The translations under genes and the position numbers were made by a program. Below are positions 43,017 to 53,959 of a DNA stretch of 64,000 nucleotides, in pieces. The stretch covers positions 3,084,501-3,148,500 of the forward strand of contig JAQISU010000123.1 in NCBI GenBank assembly GCA_029339505.1, written 5' to 3'. The notes under the pieces were generated by a model. That model did no database searches. It was not told the DNA's origin and was given only the letters and a program-made list of their open reading frames with translations. Origin of the DNA: Unio delphinus (lineage: Eukaryota; Mollusca; Bivalvia; Unionida; Unionidae). Positions within the stretch are counted from its first letter, which is position 1; each line of letters begins with the position of its first letter.

Positions 43017-43410
43017 AACAACAAATAGAATTAAATCATTCTTCGTGATGGTCAATGAAAAATGTGTGGAAAGTGCGAACAATTATTATTATATAGGGAA
43101 ATTCGCATTTTCCACAGCTAACATAGAGCTGTCATATTATCAATCTGAATTTCAAAATCGAAGATTTTCAGTATCGAGCGAACCATTTATTAACACTCCA
43201 AACAACAAATAGATATTAAATCATTCTTCGCGGTGGTCAATGAAAAATGTGGAGCAAGTGCAGAAAATTATTATTATTAGGGAAATTCGCACTTTCCACA
43301 GCTAACATAGAGCTATCAGATTATTAATCTGAGTTTAAAAATCGAAGATTTTCAATATCGAGCGAACCATTTATTAACACTCCAAACAACAAATAGAATT
43401 AAATAATTCC
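43017..43410. repeat. 185-bp tandem repeat, two copies plus start of a third
   Basis: Units begin near 43017, 43202 and 43386 with 'acaacaaatag', then 'ttaaatcattcttcg', and include 'ttccacagctaacatagagc' and 'aaccatttattaacactcca'. They lie between the small ORF and the HNH gene of the outer element. The inner element lacks them. Confidence 0.9.
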
Positions 43411-43419
43411 TCGTGGTGA

Positions 43420-43932
43420 TCAATTTTGACCCATAATTCATACTTAAACGAATTGAATTTTGTTTTTAAAACGCTTCGAAAGAGCCGATAGATATACCCC
43501 TTCTGCAACAAACCGTACTGAGGCTCTACAAATATTAAACTATTTTCCGGCTTCATATATTGATTGAAATTTTTTTTTTGCTTCGTTACTTTTAATATCA
43601 AATGATTTTATAGGCCTAGCATTTCTCGAGTTTTTTCCAGTCTCACCTCGTTTTAAATTCTCACACTGAGAAATAGCTTGTAGATTATTCAAAGAATTGT
43701 TTTTAGGATTGGAATCAATAGGATCAATAACAAGACCATCTTCGATCAATCCATTAAATACCTGGAACAAAAATCGACGACAATAATATTTCTTCTTTCC
43801 AACAGTATGCATCAAATAACCAAGATTATTCACAGTACCAGCTGGATTCTTAAGTCTGCGGTTTCTGATAATACCGTCAAGAGACGCTTCATAATTAGTA
43901 ATCACGGGATGTGGCTGAAATTCTTGGTCCAT
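43420..43932 (-). pseudogene. Outer HNH/NUMOD endonuclease gene
   Basis: MDQEFQPHPVITNYEASLDG and the core region match 27676-28167. The His of the IDH motif is Pro (VIDPIDSNPKNN), and the N-terminal His of the core is also changed (YYCRRF). The frame breaks after FQSIYEAGK near 43540. Confidence 0.85.
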
Positions 43933-44017
43933 TTATATATAATACTATTTGTCTAATTCATTGTTTGGTTAAATTATTAGTTTGGAATCTATGAATATAA
44001 TCTTGAGGTGTTATTAT

Positions 44018-45631
44018 TGTCACAGAATTAGGCGAAAATTTGAACTGATTTTTGTTGTACTTGAATTGCAAACGAAACTCACCATTTTCTTGATTTCGTC
44101 GTACACGCATTACCTGGGGTGATTAAGTGGCGTGTAACGATTTGCATGTGCCAATTTGTAATTTACATGAAATCCGAAATACTCGTTTTACGTGGTGCAC
44201 GGCAAGCTCGATGTGATTTATGTTCACCTATTGAGAGTATATAAGGCGAAGGATTTCTCATTATTATTTACGGGAACTAAAATATCTAATCGAAGGATAG
44301 ATAACCTCGTCTTGCAAATCTCCAGCCAAAGGGGTGAGTGTTAAATTTACATTTCGTTGTATTGTGAATTTTATTCAGATTATCATTTCGTATAATGATG
44401 CTTTTATTGCAATTAAACGTGGAATATTTGGAATTACTAGTCACTTTTAGACTTTAAATACAATATCGTAATCTACGGCTTAGATTATTTTTGAGACAAC
44501 TATTATTAGTCTGGTTTTGTTTATTATAGCTGATTCCGTCGTTGATTCCGTCGTTGATACCGTAGAAGTACATCACTGATAGCGCATCTAATAACATCGT
44601 TGATACCGTCTCTGATACCGTAGCTGCTAACGTAGTTGTTACAATGTATCTGATACCGTAGCTGCTAATAACATCGTTGATACCGTAGCTGCTAATAACA
44701 TCGTTGATACCGTAGCTGTTAACACATCTGATACCATCTTTTGATAAACGTCTTTGATATCGTCTGATTTGTTGTGGGACATCTATTGTTTGTTCTGGAA
44801 CATCTCTGTATAAATATCTGAATGTGCTTGTGCCGTTAATTTGTGCAAACGGAATTGAAGTATCTGTCTGTGTGTCGAACTGTCTGTTCGTCAACATCTG
44901 TGTAACATGTAAATATCCGGAAAGCTAGAAGTCCGAGTGTCGGAGCTGTCTTAGAGTTGTAAAACGTCCGGGTCGACATCTAGGGTAGTGAGGAACCGTT
45001 GGTTCTGGTAGATGTTGTATGCTGTCTGAACGTATAACTGTGGTGGATCCGTGTAGGGAAACGTCCGATAATAGTATTGGTCAACCCTCGGTTCTCGGGG
45101 AAACTGGGAGACGATTCAACTGTTGCTGAATCGTGCGGTTATACAGGGGAGACACATAGGTGTATTGAAATTGTAATATAATTTAATACATTGTTGTATT
45201 TGCATGTTTATGTCGCAATAATATTTCAAGTGATCACATAGATATCAATAAAAGCTAGCAACTTGATTGAATACAAGTATATGATCGTGCTAGTTATCGC
45301 AATCCATCGTGCGATAGATAGTTTGTCGTTTGTGTTTATTTTTTTCGTAAATCATACTTGCATTTATTTAACTTTCGTAAAGGATTCTTGGATCTGTGTA
45401 TAATCCAAGAGATCCCTTTACATTTGTGATTCCTTTTGTATTGTTATTTAATTTGTTCATGTATTGTGAATGGTTGTGAGTTTAATTGTGGGTTGAGTGC
45501 ATGAATTATTGTGTTGTTACATCTGTATTTTTTTCATTTATAATTTATTACATAAATTTATATTTTCTTTCACAAATTGTGTTTGTATTGTTCATTTAAT
45601 CCACCCTCCTCTCGGTAACAATTCTGTTACA
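44018..45631. mobile_element. Solo LTR of a retrotransposon, 1,614 bp
   Basis: Begins TGTCACAGAATT and ends AATTCTGTTACA (near-perfect terminal inverted repeats, TG...CA type), flanked by the 5-bp duplication attat (44013-44017 and 45632-45636). It has a TATA-like 'gagtatataagg' near 44240 and 'caataaaagc' near 45247, as an LTR promoter and poly(A) signal would. An internal minisatellite lies at 44530-44760. No coding region, so the internal part was lost by recombination. Confidence 0.75.
44530..44760. repeat. Minisatellite inside the solo LTR
   Basis: Repeats of 'ctgataccgtagctgctaat' and 'aacatcgttgataccgt'. The open frame across it (SYGINDVIS repeats) is an artefact. Confidence 0.85.
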
Positions 45632-45930
45632 ATTATGATTTTGTCAGAGTCATTGATGGAGTTTTTGATTCTCTTATCATAATAACGCTTCAACTGTCTA
45701 TATCGCTTACCACCGCAACTCAGACATAATTGCGATTTACCACGCACACCTACCCCACATCGGATACAAGGGAGTGGTCCAAAACTTCCGTTACGAAAAC
45801 TTTGCATATAATATCCACAGAATTCTCTTCTGCATGATTTGTTACATGCGGTTACTGATCCTATCATAAGTCATTTGCAATGGTTCATTATATAAAAATT
45901 CTTTATTTAAATACTTGTTTTAATTATAAT

Positions 45931-47040
45931 ATGGAGGAGTTCGAGAGATTATCGAAAATTACGCCTTGTAAAAATGCTAAATTCAATCTCGATAGAGTCT
46001 CCGTAGATGTACCAAAGGGTCTAATAAGTGATAAAATTCGTAATTGTTTTAATGAATTCAAACGCGATGGAGCATCTCACTGTTGGTCGATATTTCGAAT
46101 CGATGGTGACGTTGATGCTACCATGAACGACGAAAAATCAGCAGTGATAATCTCACATCTTGACAAGAAAAAGTATTTTGTTAGAGTGAAATTCATTATC
46201 CACTCAGAAATGGAAAACTGGATTATTCGAGATAATTTGAACCAATCTTGAAAGCTAAAAGAACTATCACTGTGAGTCAGGATTCCAAACCAGGATTGCT
46301 GGCTGGGATTGACAAACCGTACTACGAGAGATCTTATCTTGTAACAGCAGTTGTTTATGGGATATATTCGTTAAATGATAAACCGAGTACTGAAAAATTA
46401 AAACCAATGAAAATGTAATGGATAAATTGTGTAGCAGAACGAATAATAGAACACTTCACAAATGCGTTGCATGGAAACAAATTGGCTGATCTAAGAAGTA
46501 AAAAAATAATTGAATGGGAATTAACAGTTAGGAAGAACAGAGCAACAATTCAAGATATAACTAAATTAGAAACATGATTAAGATTTCCAATAACCATAAT
46601 GACGATAACAGGAGAAATATTACACGAATCAAAATATAAATCACAAGGAGCTCCAATTAAAAGTATTGACCATAATGAACACGCGTGGACACCTGCGGTA
46701 ACAATATTTCCGCGGGATAGAACAATAAAATATTACACGGGAAATTTTTTTGATTTTATTTCTCAGTCAAGTAAAAACTATCCTGTGTCAGTGTGGTTAT
46801 TTCAGAGTTGTGAAGACAATGAGGGTAAATTCGATGAATTTGTTAAACCCAATGGCGAATTATATCGTACTGAAGCTCTTCACGACGAGATGAAAAAACT
46901 AGCTAGTGGTTTTTCAATGGAACACGACGAACAATTATTAACAAACTGTTTTACAATTCCGTCGGTTGCAGCTCATTTCAAGAGAAAGAGAAATCTGTGG
47001 AAACCAACAAGAGCTGAATTTCTATCAGATATCCGTGGAT
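45931..47040 (+). pseudogene. Outer polymerase N-terminal region, truncated
   Basis: Starts MEEFERLSK. Matches the inner N-terminal region (FNEFKRDGASHCWS, ITGEILHESKY, DHNEHAWTPAVTIFPRDRT, KPNGELYR). Stops lie near 46250, 46418 and 46576. At about 47040 the match ends abruptly and continues as reverse-strand integrase. The palm, motif C and helicase are deleted. Confidence 0.88.
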
Positions 47041-47865
47041 CGTGTTATACTAGATATTTTATGTGCGGTGACACTCCAAATAGGATCAGCAGCCCTTTTT
47101 TTTACCACCTTCGAGATCTCCTGGTTCATATAAATATCTAACAGTGACATTACCGAGTATTGGTTGTTTTGAAAAATCATTTTGCGGTTTTACGAGTATA
47201 TATTTCTTTTTAATCGCGTTGTTAGGTTTCATATTAATTGTTCGAGTAATCTCATTATTTAGCGTGGTAATTACGCCTGGTAATCTCTTAACCCATTCAC
47301 GGGATCGTTTATCCTGAATAAATTCCTTCGCGTATTGATATCCAAATAACCGCTCAGCAAGCGTTCGATTAAATCGTTCAACAATTGCCTGGTCGCGTTG
47401 TAGTGCAATATGTCCTCGTCTGATGGTGACATTATTATGCTTCATTGTTGATAACACTGCACCCTGAAATTCCTTGCCAGGATCAACTTGTAATAGATTT
47501 GGCCAATGCAGAATACCCCTTCGATAAATCCTTTCAAACGCAGAAGCAGCTTCAATTGATGATTTTGTTTTTAACGGTTCCGCTTGTTTGTATCGACTCG
47601 CAACATCAACTACGGTTAGCGCGTACTTGTAAAAACCATCATGCTGCAAAAATAATATATCGGCCTGATGAATCTCAGTAGGTGCACTGACATCAAAATT
47701 TGAGTAGTTAATTTGTTTAGGCGGTGGTAGATAAATTTGCCATATTGCCTGTTTGGATAACCAGTCCACTGCAGTGGTATTTTTCACCTTTGCGGCGCTA
47801 GCGAGTTTACTGATTGCTGCTTTACCCCTCCAGTATCCTCTCGGAGAATAATAAATAGATTCCAT
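47036..47865 (-). pseudogene. Outer integrase gene, 3' truncated
   Basis: Starts MESIYYSPRGYWRG. Catalytic contexts HQADILFL, QVDPGKEF and AIVERFNRT are intact. A frameshift in the A run near 47090 ends the frame (LEGGKKKGC). The shifted continuation (DPIWSV-like) runs to about 47040, where the deletion removes roughly the last 38 residues. Confidence 0.9.
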
Positions 47866-47875
47866 GTTGTTATTA

Positions 47876-48395
47876 TTTACCAGCACCTAATACCAATTTA
47901 CCTTTCATCGCCGATTTTATCAACCATGAAGACAATTTTTCTTTGAAAGATTTATCAGTGATAGAATTCAACGCATGAATTAATTTCACATCTGCAATAT
48001 GTCTGTGTTGAAGATTACTGCTTTTATAAGCAACATCATGAACATGACACGCCTTATCAATAGCGTTTATTGGGTTTTAACCAGGTCGGGGTTGGTTTTG
48101 ATCATCGAGTCTGATATCGAGTCTGTTTCCGGGTCCACAATAATTATACCGTGGAAGGTGTTTTTCTCCTGGGTATTTTGCCCATGGTGTTCCCGGAAGT
48201 TTAGTTAGACTAGTGGCGATATCTCCACCGCTTTTGTTTTAAATCATCTGCAGATTTCATAGAAACAAATCTAAATTTCTTTGTACTACATTCTACACAC
48301 TTACCAGAAAGTGCAGATCTGTTATTTTTAGTTGTAATCATCGTCAAGTCATCTGTGCCAGTACGCTTCTTACATTTCACACAATATAGATCCAT
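47876..48395 (-). pseudogene. Outer zinc ribbon-PLA2 gene
   Basis: MDLYCVKCKKRTGTDD and GKCVECSTKK give the zinc ribbon. PLA2 pieces LPGTPWAKYPGEKH, YCGPGN and ACHVHDVAYKS lie in another frame, with a stop at the position of the EEP in the inner copy. The frame relation at the junction differs by one base from the inner copy. Confidence 0.85.
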
Positions 48396-48412
48396 AATAT
48401 ATTTATAATAAC

Positions 48413-49079
48413 ATGAATGTAATTGATTTTTCGGCGACAAAAACAAGAGAACCAGTTAAGCATCATGCAGCGATACCAAATTCTATTCGTATGATTATAA
48501 CTGGATCATCTGTAAGCGGCAAGACGCAGTTGTTACTTAATTTGATAACGAGATGGATGAAATGGGATAAGTTGCATTTAATAGCCCCGAGTGTAGATGA
48601 TCAGCGATGCTACGAAGTGTTAAAGGATTACAACGAAAAGGCAGCAGAAATCACCGGCGATGGGTATTATTGAATTTATAACCGATATCGAAGAAGCACC
48701 GAGCATTGATGATATTGATGGAAGTATTAACAACTTAGTCGTATATGATGATGTGATGTTAGACAATCAAAATAACCCTGTTAGGATATTTTCCAGAGTC
48801 AGGCATAAAAATACCGATGTGATATATGTCACTCAACGATACACTTAAATACCAAAAGTGATCAGAGATAACTGCAATATTCTTGCTGTATTCAACGGAG
48901 TTGACACACATACACTACGAAATATTCACCAGACTTGGTGCAGTGGAGACATGGATTATAATCTCTTTAGAAATTTGTTTAGTCACGCTCAGTCAATCCC
49001 ACATGGATTTGTAACGATAATTTTGCATGATCCTAGATTAAGATATCGTATCGGACTTGATCAAATATTCGGTTTAAAA
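48413..49079 (+). pseudogene. Outer packaging ATPase gene
   Basis: MNVIDFSATKTREPVKHH start. Walker A reads GSSVSGKT, with Val in place of a conserved Gly. A frameshift lies near 48655 and a TAA replaces a Gln codon near 48846. The remaining pieces (DVIYVTQRYT, HTLRNIHQTW) match the inner ATPase. The C-terminus runs into the terminal repeat. Confidence 0.9.
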
Positions 49080-49273
49080 AAATTGTTAACCCCATAGCAG
49101 CAGCAGGGGGTGCAACAACAATTGTGGCGTCTTTTTTTGCCAAATGAGCCTCTATAAAACATTTACGAGGAAGTCTTAGTTTGCCAAATAGACGCTTTTT
49201 TCGATTTGGAGGAAGCCTTTGTTTGCCAAATCGACGCCTCTAAAAAGTTGTCTGATTCGCCCCTGCTGCTGCT
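49076..49273. repeat. Right inverted terminal repeat of outer element
   Basis: Inverse of 19886-20094, shorter in one poly(A) tract, with a few substitutions. Confidence 0.9.
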
Positions 49274-49278
49274 TAGTT
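49274..49278. other. Target site duplication of outer element, right
   Basis: tagtt, equal to 19881-19885. Confidence 0.8.
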
Positions 49279-49940
49279 TGAACGAACTAACATAATATCA
49301 AAACCTCGAAATAGTATGCGTGCGTGTATTTGTCTCTATCAAAATGTTTTTGTTTTGGTGTGTTTTTAAGACAGATTTACCTTAAGTAACTATGTTTTGG
49401 TTAAATAGTATTTGTTGTTGCTGTTGTTGTTGTTTTATTTGAGAACTATGTCACAGCAGAAGACAAGAAGGTTTTCTTGTTGTTAAAATTAGTTCTCAGC
49501 GCGTGGACGCCATGACTGAGACGATTGGTCTGAGATGACTAGACTGAGATAAGAAAAGTAAGGTTAGCAAAACAGCTAGATTTCTCTGTCGCTTGGGTGA
49601 GAAAATTTGTACCGTAGTCATTCTGACGCCTGCCAAGTGATTAATATACGTCTGCTGTAAAATGCAGGGCATTTCAAGCGCAGAGCACCGAACACCTGGT
49701 AGTCATTCTTATCCTAGAAAATTAATAGATTCCAACGCTTATCTGATATTTTTGTACCGCCACACACCAATTTAAAATTGGAAAGTCATTCTTCCCCTGG
49801 TATAATATATCATTAATGATCTGTCAGATATAACTAACGCATAAGGGTAATAATCAACAGCTGGAGCGAATCCAATGGTCCACATAACCTTAACATCCGA
49901 CGTCGATCCAATAGTGCTTTCGCTATGCTTACTGACGTCA
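49279..49940. other. Spacer without recognised gene
   Basis: Host-like flank of the outer element. A TTG-type trinucleotide run lies near 49408-49435. No supported exon. Confidence 0.4.
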
Positions 49941-49949
49941 ATGTGAAAT

Positions 49950-50760
49950 ATTGGTTTCAGCTTGTTTACCTATATGCTTAATAAATTGTTCTGCAAATTT
50001 CTTCACTTTTTCTTCAACTATTCCAAATAATCCTTTTTCTTTCCGCTTTGCGATATCTTTAGGCGATACCACAGAAATATATGGCTGTTTTGCTAATTAC
50101 AGCTTCAGTCAATGGTCGAAAAAGTCAACCAGTTTCTTCTCCAGTTTGATGTTGTCCTCTTCGTTCCTGCTCAATCTTTTTCAGCAGGCTGCTCCAACGC
50201 TGTTATCCTGCCAGTTGCGTTATGATAAAGATCAGCAAATTTATCTTTTGATACACGTCCACATTGCTCTCGAGCTATATTTTATACATCAACGTTGTCA
50301 ATTCTAACGAATAGGTGTGGACCAGCCTGTATTTTGACCGACGTTATAAAATCTTTGTGTCAGATATACTGCATTTCATTCTCTGTTACGCGATAGGGGA
50401 AAAAAGATCTTATCCATCTCGGTGTTCATGAGCGAAATGTCATCAAAGACAATTATTTTATATTTGGTCTAAATCTAGCTCGGCAACTGGAATCAAATCT
50501 TCAGGTTGTTTATACCAAATATGTAATCACCAGCGCCAAGCTCATCTTTTGTTCTAGCTTTTAATTGTATTCGCCAATCAAGTAAGTATTTATCATGTTG
50601 TGGATTGAATGTGCCGACATAAACTCTGTTGTAGTTGAAGCGGTCGTTAAGTAATATATTCATAAGAAGATTAGTTTCACACAATCCAGTTTAATTTAAT
50701 ATCCGATCATGGCAGTTCGATCGGTTGTGGTTATGTCGACGTTTGATTAAGCGCTCCATG
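49950..50760 (-). pseudogene. Decayed packaging ATPase and companion fragment of a third virus-like element
   Basis: Minus strand: a degenerate P-loop end (TNLLMNILLNDRFNYNRVYVG), then LGAGDYIFGINN and a Walker-B-like KIIVFDDISLMNTEMDKI in a shifted frame down to about 50390. Another fragment (IAKRKEKGLFGIVEEKVKKF) lies near 49960-50090. Stops and shifts are frequent. The sequence is far from the ATPase at 21198, so it is a separate lineage. Confidence 0.55.
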
Positions 50761-50931
50761 TTAAAGTTGATTATGTTCAGTCTATACCAGATATTCAAAA
50801 CATTTTGTCTCGCGGTAATGATAAAATAAATACTATTACACAAAATTTGGTACGTTAATTGATAGCTCAACAGAATCAAAAGCAGTAACTACAACCATTT
50901 AACACACTATTTTAAAACATCTGGAGATACA

Positions 50932-52230
50932 ATGATAGGTAACTTAAGTATGTCAGGTCAGCGAGTGCTAGACTTGGAGACAAAATATCCAATAGACAAT
51001 GTAGATAACTCACAAACAGTAAGTTTTCCACAGCTTAGCAGGGTCAGTAATAATAAGGAGCAAATATCTGGTGGAAAGATGACTGGAAATGTCAATATGA
51101 GCGGGAAACATTTGAAATCTGCAACCTGAATACATAAATAACTCACAGGCAGTAAGCTATGCGCATCCTAGCGATGTCGACAGTAGCAAGTTCTCAAAAC
51201 CTGGTGAGACTAAGACTAGAAGTATAGACATAAGAGAAAAATGAATATTTAATAATCAACTCGATAATACAACTTTGACCAATAGTGATTTTGTAACAAA
51301 TGTAAAGTTTGTCATGGATAACATTGTTATAAATCCGGTTACACTATGGTGGAAAATCTGGACATGGGATCGAGCAAGATAACAACTACGGTAATTCCAT
51401 CAATAACTTCAGATTTAACAAACAAAAATTACGTCGACGATATGATAGCAGGAAATACTAAATCACGAGTAGCAAAAACTTGTAATACGATGGCAGGTAC
51501 CTTAAGCAATCCAGACACCCCATTAGATCTAACAAATAAACAGTACGTGGACGCTGAATAAGTGCATCATCAACAAGTACAATTATTGCTGCAGATGCCA
51601 ATTATCTTAAAATTAAGTAGGCACAGTTAGAGGTGCGGTCGGTATGGGCTGCCAACAAGATTACTTCTACGCATGTGCCTGTTTCGTCATTTGATTTTGT
51701 CAATAATCAGTATGTGGATAGTGTTACCCGATTGGTGGTAAATAAAACGAGCTAAAATATAGTGTCTATTCCACATCTCGTTCATATGAATCAAACTTTC
51801 TGGGGTTTTGTTGCAGGTGCATCAAGCTATTATTAGGAGAATATTCTATGTTATGCGTTTGCATTTAACTGCCCTCTATCTGGTGAGCCAGAGTGGGTTA
51901 TAGAAGGAGAAAAACAAGTAACTTTTGGGTCAAAATTAAGTGTTCAGCGGCCGTTACTATTTGGAAATTTCAAGTACAAAGTCGATGAAATTATAATCTC
52001 GAATACATTTTTACCTGGAAATTAGAATGATCCCACGATGATTCGACATGGACTGAGCTGTATAGTATATTAATTGTTTTGCTATTTCTTCTCAGCAATA
52101 TATACTTGATCCTGCAGTAATCACAAATAAGTATTCGTATTTCAGGATTTATATTTCCAGAGCAGTAGGTCCTTTTCTAGGTTTATCGATGCTTCAGATA
52201 TATACACTTGGCTATTTAATGGGATTGTAA
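50932..52230 (+). pseudogene. Decayed fiber-like protein with GN-MSG / NK-YVD repeats
   Basis: Repeated shaft motifs MTGNVNMSGKHL, MVENLDMGSSKI and DLTNKNYVDD / DLTNKQYVD, typical of viral fiber shafts, run from 50932 to about 51720. A head-like region follows (PEWVIEGEKQVTFGSKL, FGNFKYKVDEIIISN, QYILDPAVITNKYSYFRIYIS). Stops and frame changes interrupt it several times. Confidence 0.55.
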
Positions 52231-52239
52231 TCTGTAATG

Positions 52240-53950
52240 TCTATTGATCCTCAATCGATTAGAGTCGCAAGAGAATTTTATAATTTTACACTAAATACCA
52301 AAATGGAGATCGAAATAGCTGATGTTCATTCGCTAGACTCATAGAGTGTTGGGGAAGCAAAAGTAATACATATAAGTTCTCGAAAAAATAACTTTACGTT
52401 CACCCGGTTTAAATGAGAACAGTGACAAATTTACTACAGTTGCTAGAATCAGAGGCCCTCACCTGACATACGTTAACATAGACTTTGATATAACGAGCAA
52501 ATACTGTCCTGCGAGTGACTGCTAGGAACGGGCATTCAAAATTGAAAAGTTGTTAATAAATACACTGTTTCAGCTAAATACAGAAAATGACTTGACGATC
52601 GACAAATTTAACCTTATAAAAACAAAATTTCATGGCTTTAAGAAACCAGAACAAGAACGACTAAAATAAAATTCGTGACGAGGTTTACAAACTAGTTGAA
52701 ACAAGAAAATATAAGTTTCTTAAAAATCCCAAATCTAAAGACATATTTGCTAAACGTCGAGTATTTCGCGTGTTAGGCATAGACATTATGATGAAAATAT
52801 GCTATTAGAAATAGTAGATAATATTACTGACACTAATGTGCGAACATAATCATATCTAATTCTAACAGACTCTCACCGGTTTTAAAAATAAGTATAACGT
52901 ATATACAATAATATGCTGCACCAAACACAATACCAGATACTGAGTCCAGAACAGTCATGTTACGAGGTCGAACAATATATATTTTATCAAGAGCTTGACG
53001 ATATTAGAAATAAAATACCTAGTATTGATGGAGATTATGATAGATCTAAAGCAAATGCGTTGAAAAACTGAAAGAAGCTGGAAAGTTATTGACAGTTGCA
53101 AATTATAGAAATAACAAAGAGCTTATTACTAAATACCTAAACCTACCTATCAATGATATAGTTATATAGCAAGCTTTTCAACAGCATATGCAATTTTAAG
53201 GCAGCATCTATTAACTTGGAACTGGGACAATTATGTTACGTTGTTAGTTATACCGATGAAACATACGATATTTATCGTGATAGAGGCAATGATTTTACTG
53301 AAATACCAACAAATTTTGATCGCCCATTCATGTCCTCAGATCGTAAAGTCTTAAAAAAATGTAATGAGATCTCATCCGAAGAATATGATACGTACAGAGA
53401 TTTTCTTGTTGACCCTGTCAATAATGACTTTACTACTATGATCGATAAATACCTTCACTACTGCACTTGAAATAATTACCGATACAATTTCGTAATGACA
53501 AGAAAGGAAATAATCGACTTCAATCACAAATCATGTTTGTCAGACAATGATAGCGATGAAATCATCAAATACTATAAATAGTACAATAAAAATCTTTACT
53601 GTGTCAGACGAGCTAGAAAATATTACAGTACAATAATAAGGTAAAATAATGCTGAATTACTATCCTACGATATTAACAACATCAGGGATCGTATCAGTCG
53701 GCAGAACCACAAATCCATTACTCCTGATATTGTCAGGGGCAGATATCGTATGATCAACGGCGAATAAAAAGATCAAGCCAAAATATCAAAATAAAAATAC
53801 GTCTTGTAAAATAGAAATAGCGACTTAAAATAAAGATAGTATCAGCTTCAAGCTTATCTGCGTGGTGAGAAGTTTATTATGTTAGATTTGACACAGGGGA
53901 AGCTTATCAATGACGATTTGCTTGTTGAGATGTTGATATGATATTTTAAT
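52240..53950 (+). pseudogene. Decayed unknown proteins of the third virus-like element
   Basis: Plus-strand fragments: AREFYNFTLNTKMEIEI near 52270, RGPHLTYVNIDFDITSKYC near 52450, KYKFLKNPKSKDIFAKRR near 52700, YQELDDIRNKIPSIDGDYDR near 52990, an 84-codon frame 53216-53470 (DETYDIYRDRGNDFTE), and NNIRDRISRQNHKSITPD near 53680. They are polar and Lys/Asp/Tyr-rich. Not recognised. They are grouped with the fiber relic by position and decay level. Confidence 0.4.
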
Positions 53951-53959
53951 AGAGTTTTG

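Larger units (their letters stand above)
43941..45867 (-). pseudogene. Outer zinc-finger gene, split by a solo LTR
   Basis: The N-terminal part 45637-45867 (CNKSC, FCGYY, CIRC, CLSCGGKRY) and the C-terminal part 43941-44017 (TPQDYI) flank the LTR. Upstream of 45867 a TGA interrupts the MNHCK start region. No DADKVSIL array is present. Confidence 0.82.
19886..49273 (-). mobile_element. Outer Polinton/adintovirus-like element, decayed, interrupted by a nested element and a solo LTR
   Basis: Bounded by inverted terminal repeats 19886-20094 and 49076-49273, both starting AGCAGCAGCAGGGG when read inward, with tagtt duplicated outside. Without the nested element and one copy of its duplicated target it is about 14.1 kb. 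Read from the right end, gene order equals that of the inner element: ATPase, zinc ribbon-PLA2, integrase, polymerase, zinc finger, HNH, small ORF, 324-aa-ORF homologue, core-like protein, capsid, Ala-rich protein, protease, fiber-like, hairpin membrane protein, penton. Nearly every gene carries stops or frameshifts. About 2.4 kb is missing between integrase and polymerase. The element is non-autonomous and old. Confidence 0.9.

Noticed and set aside
44454..44897. 147-codon minus-strand frame
   Set aside because: Lies inside the solo LTR and consists largely of the minisatellite.
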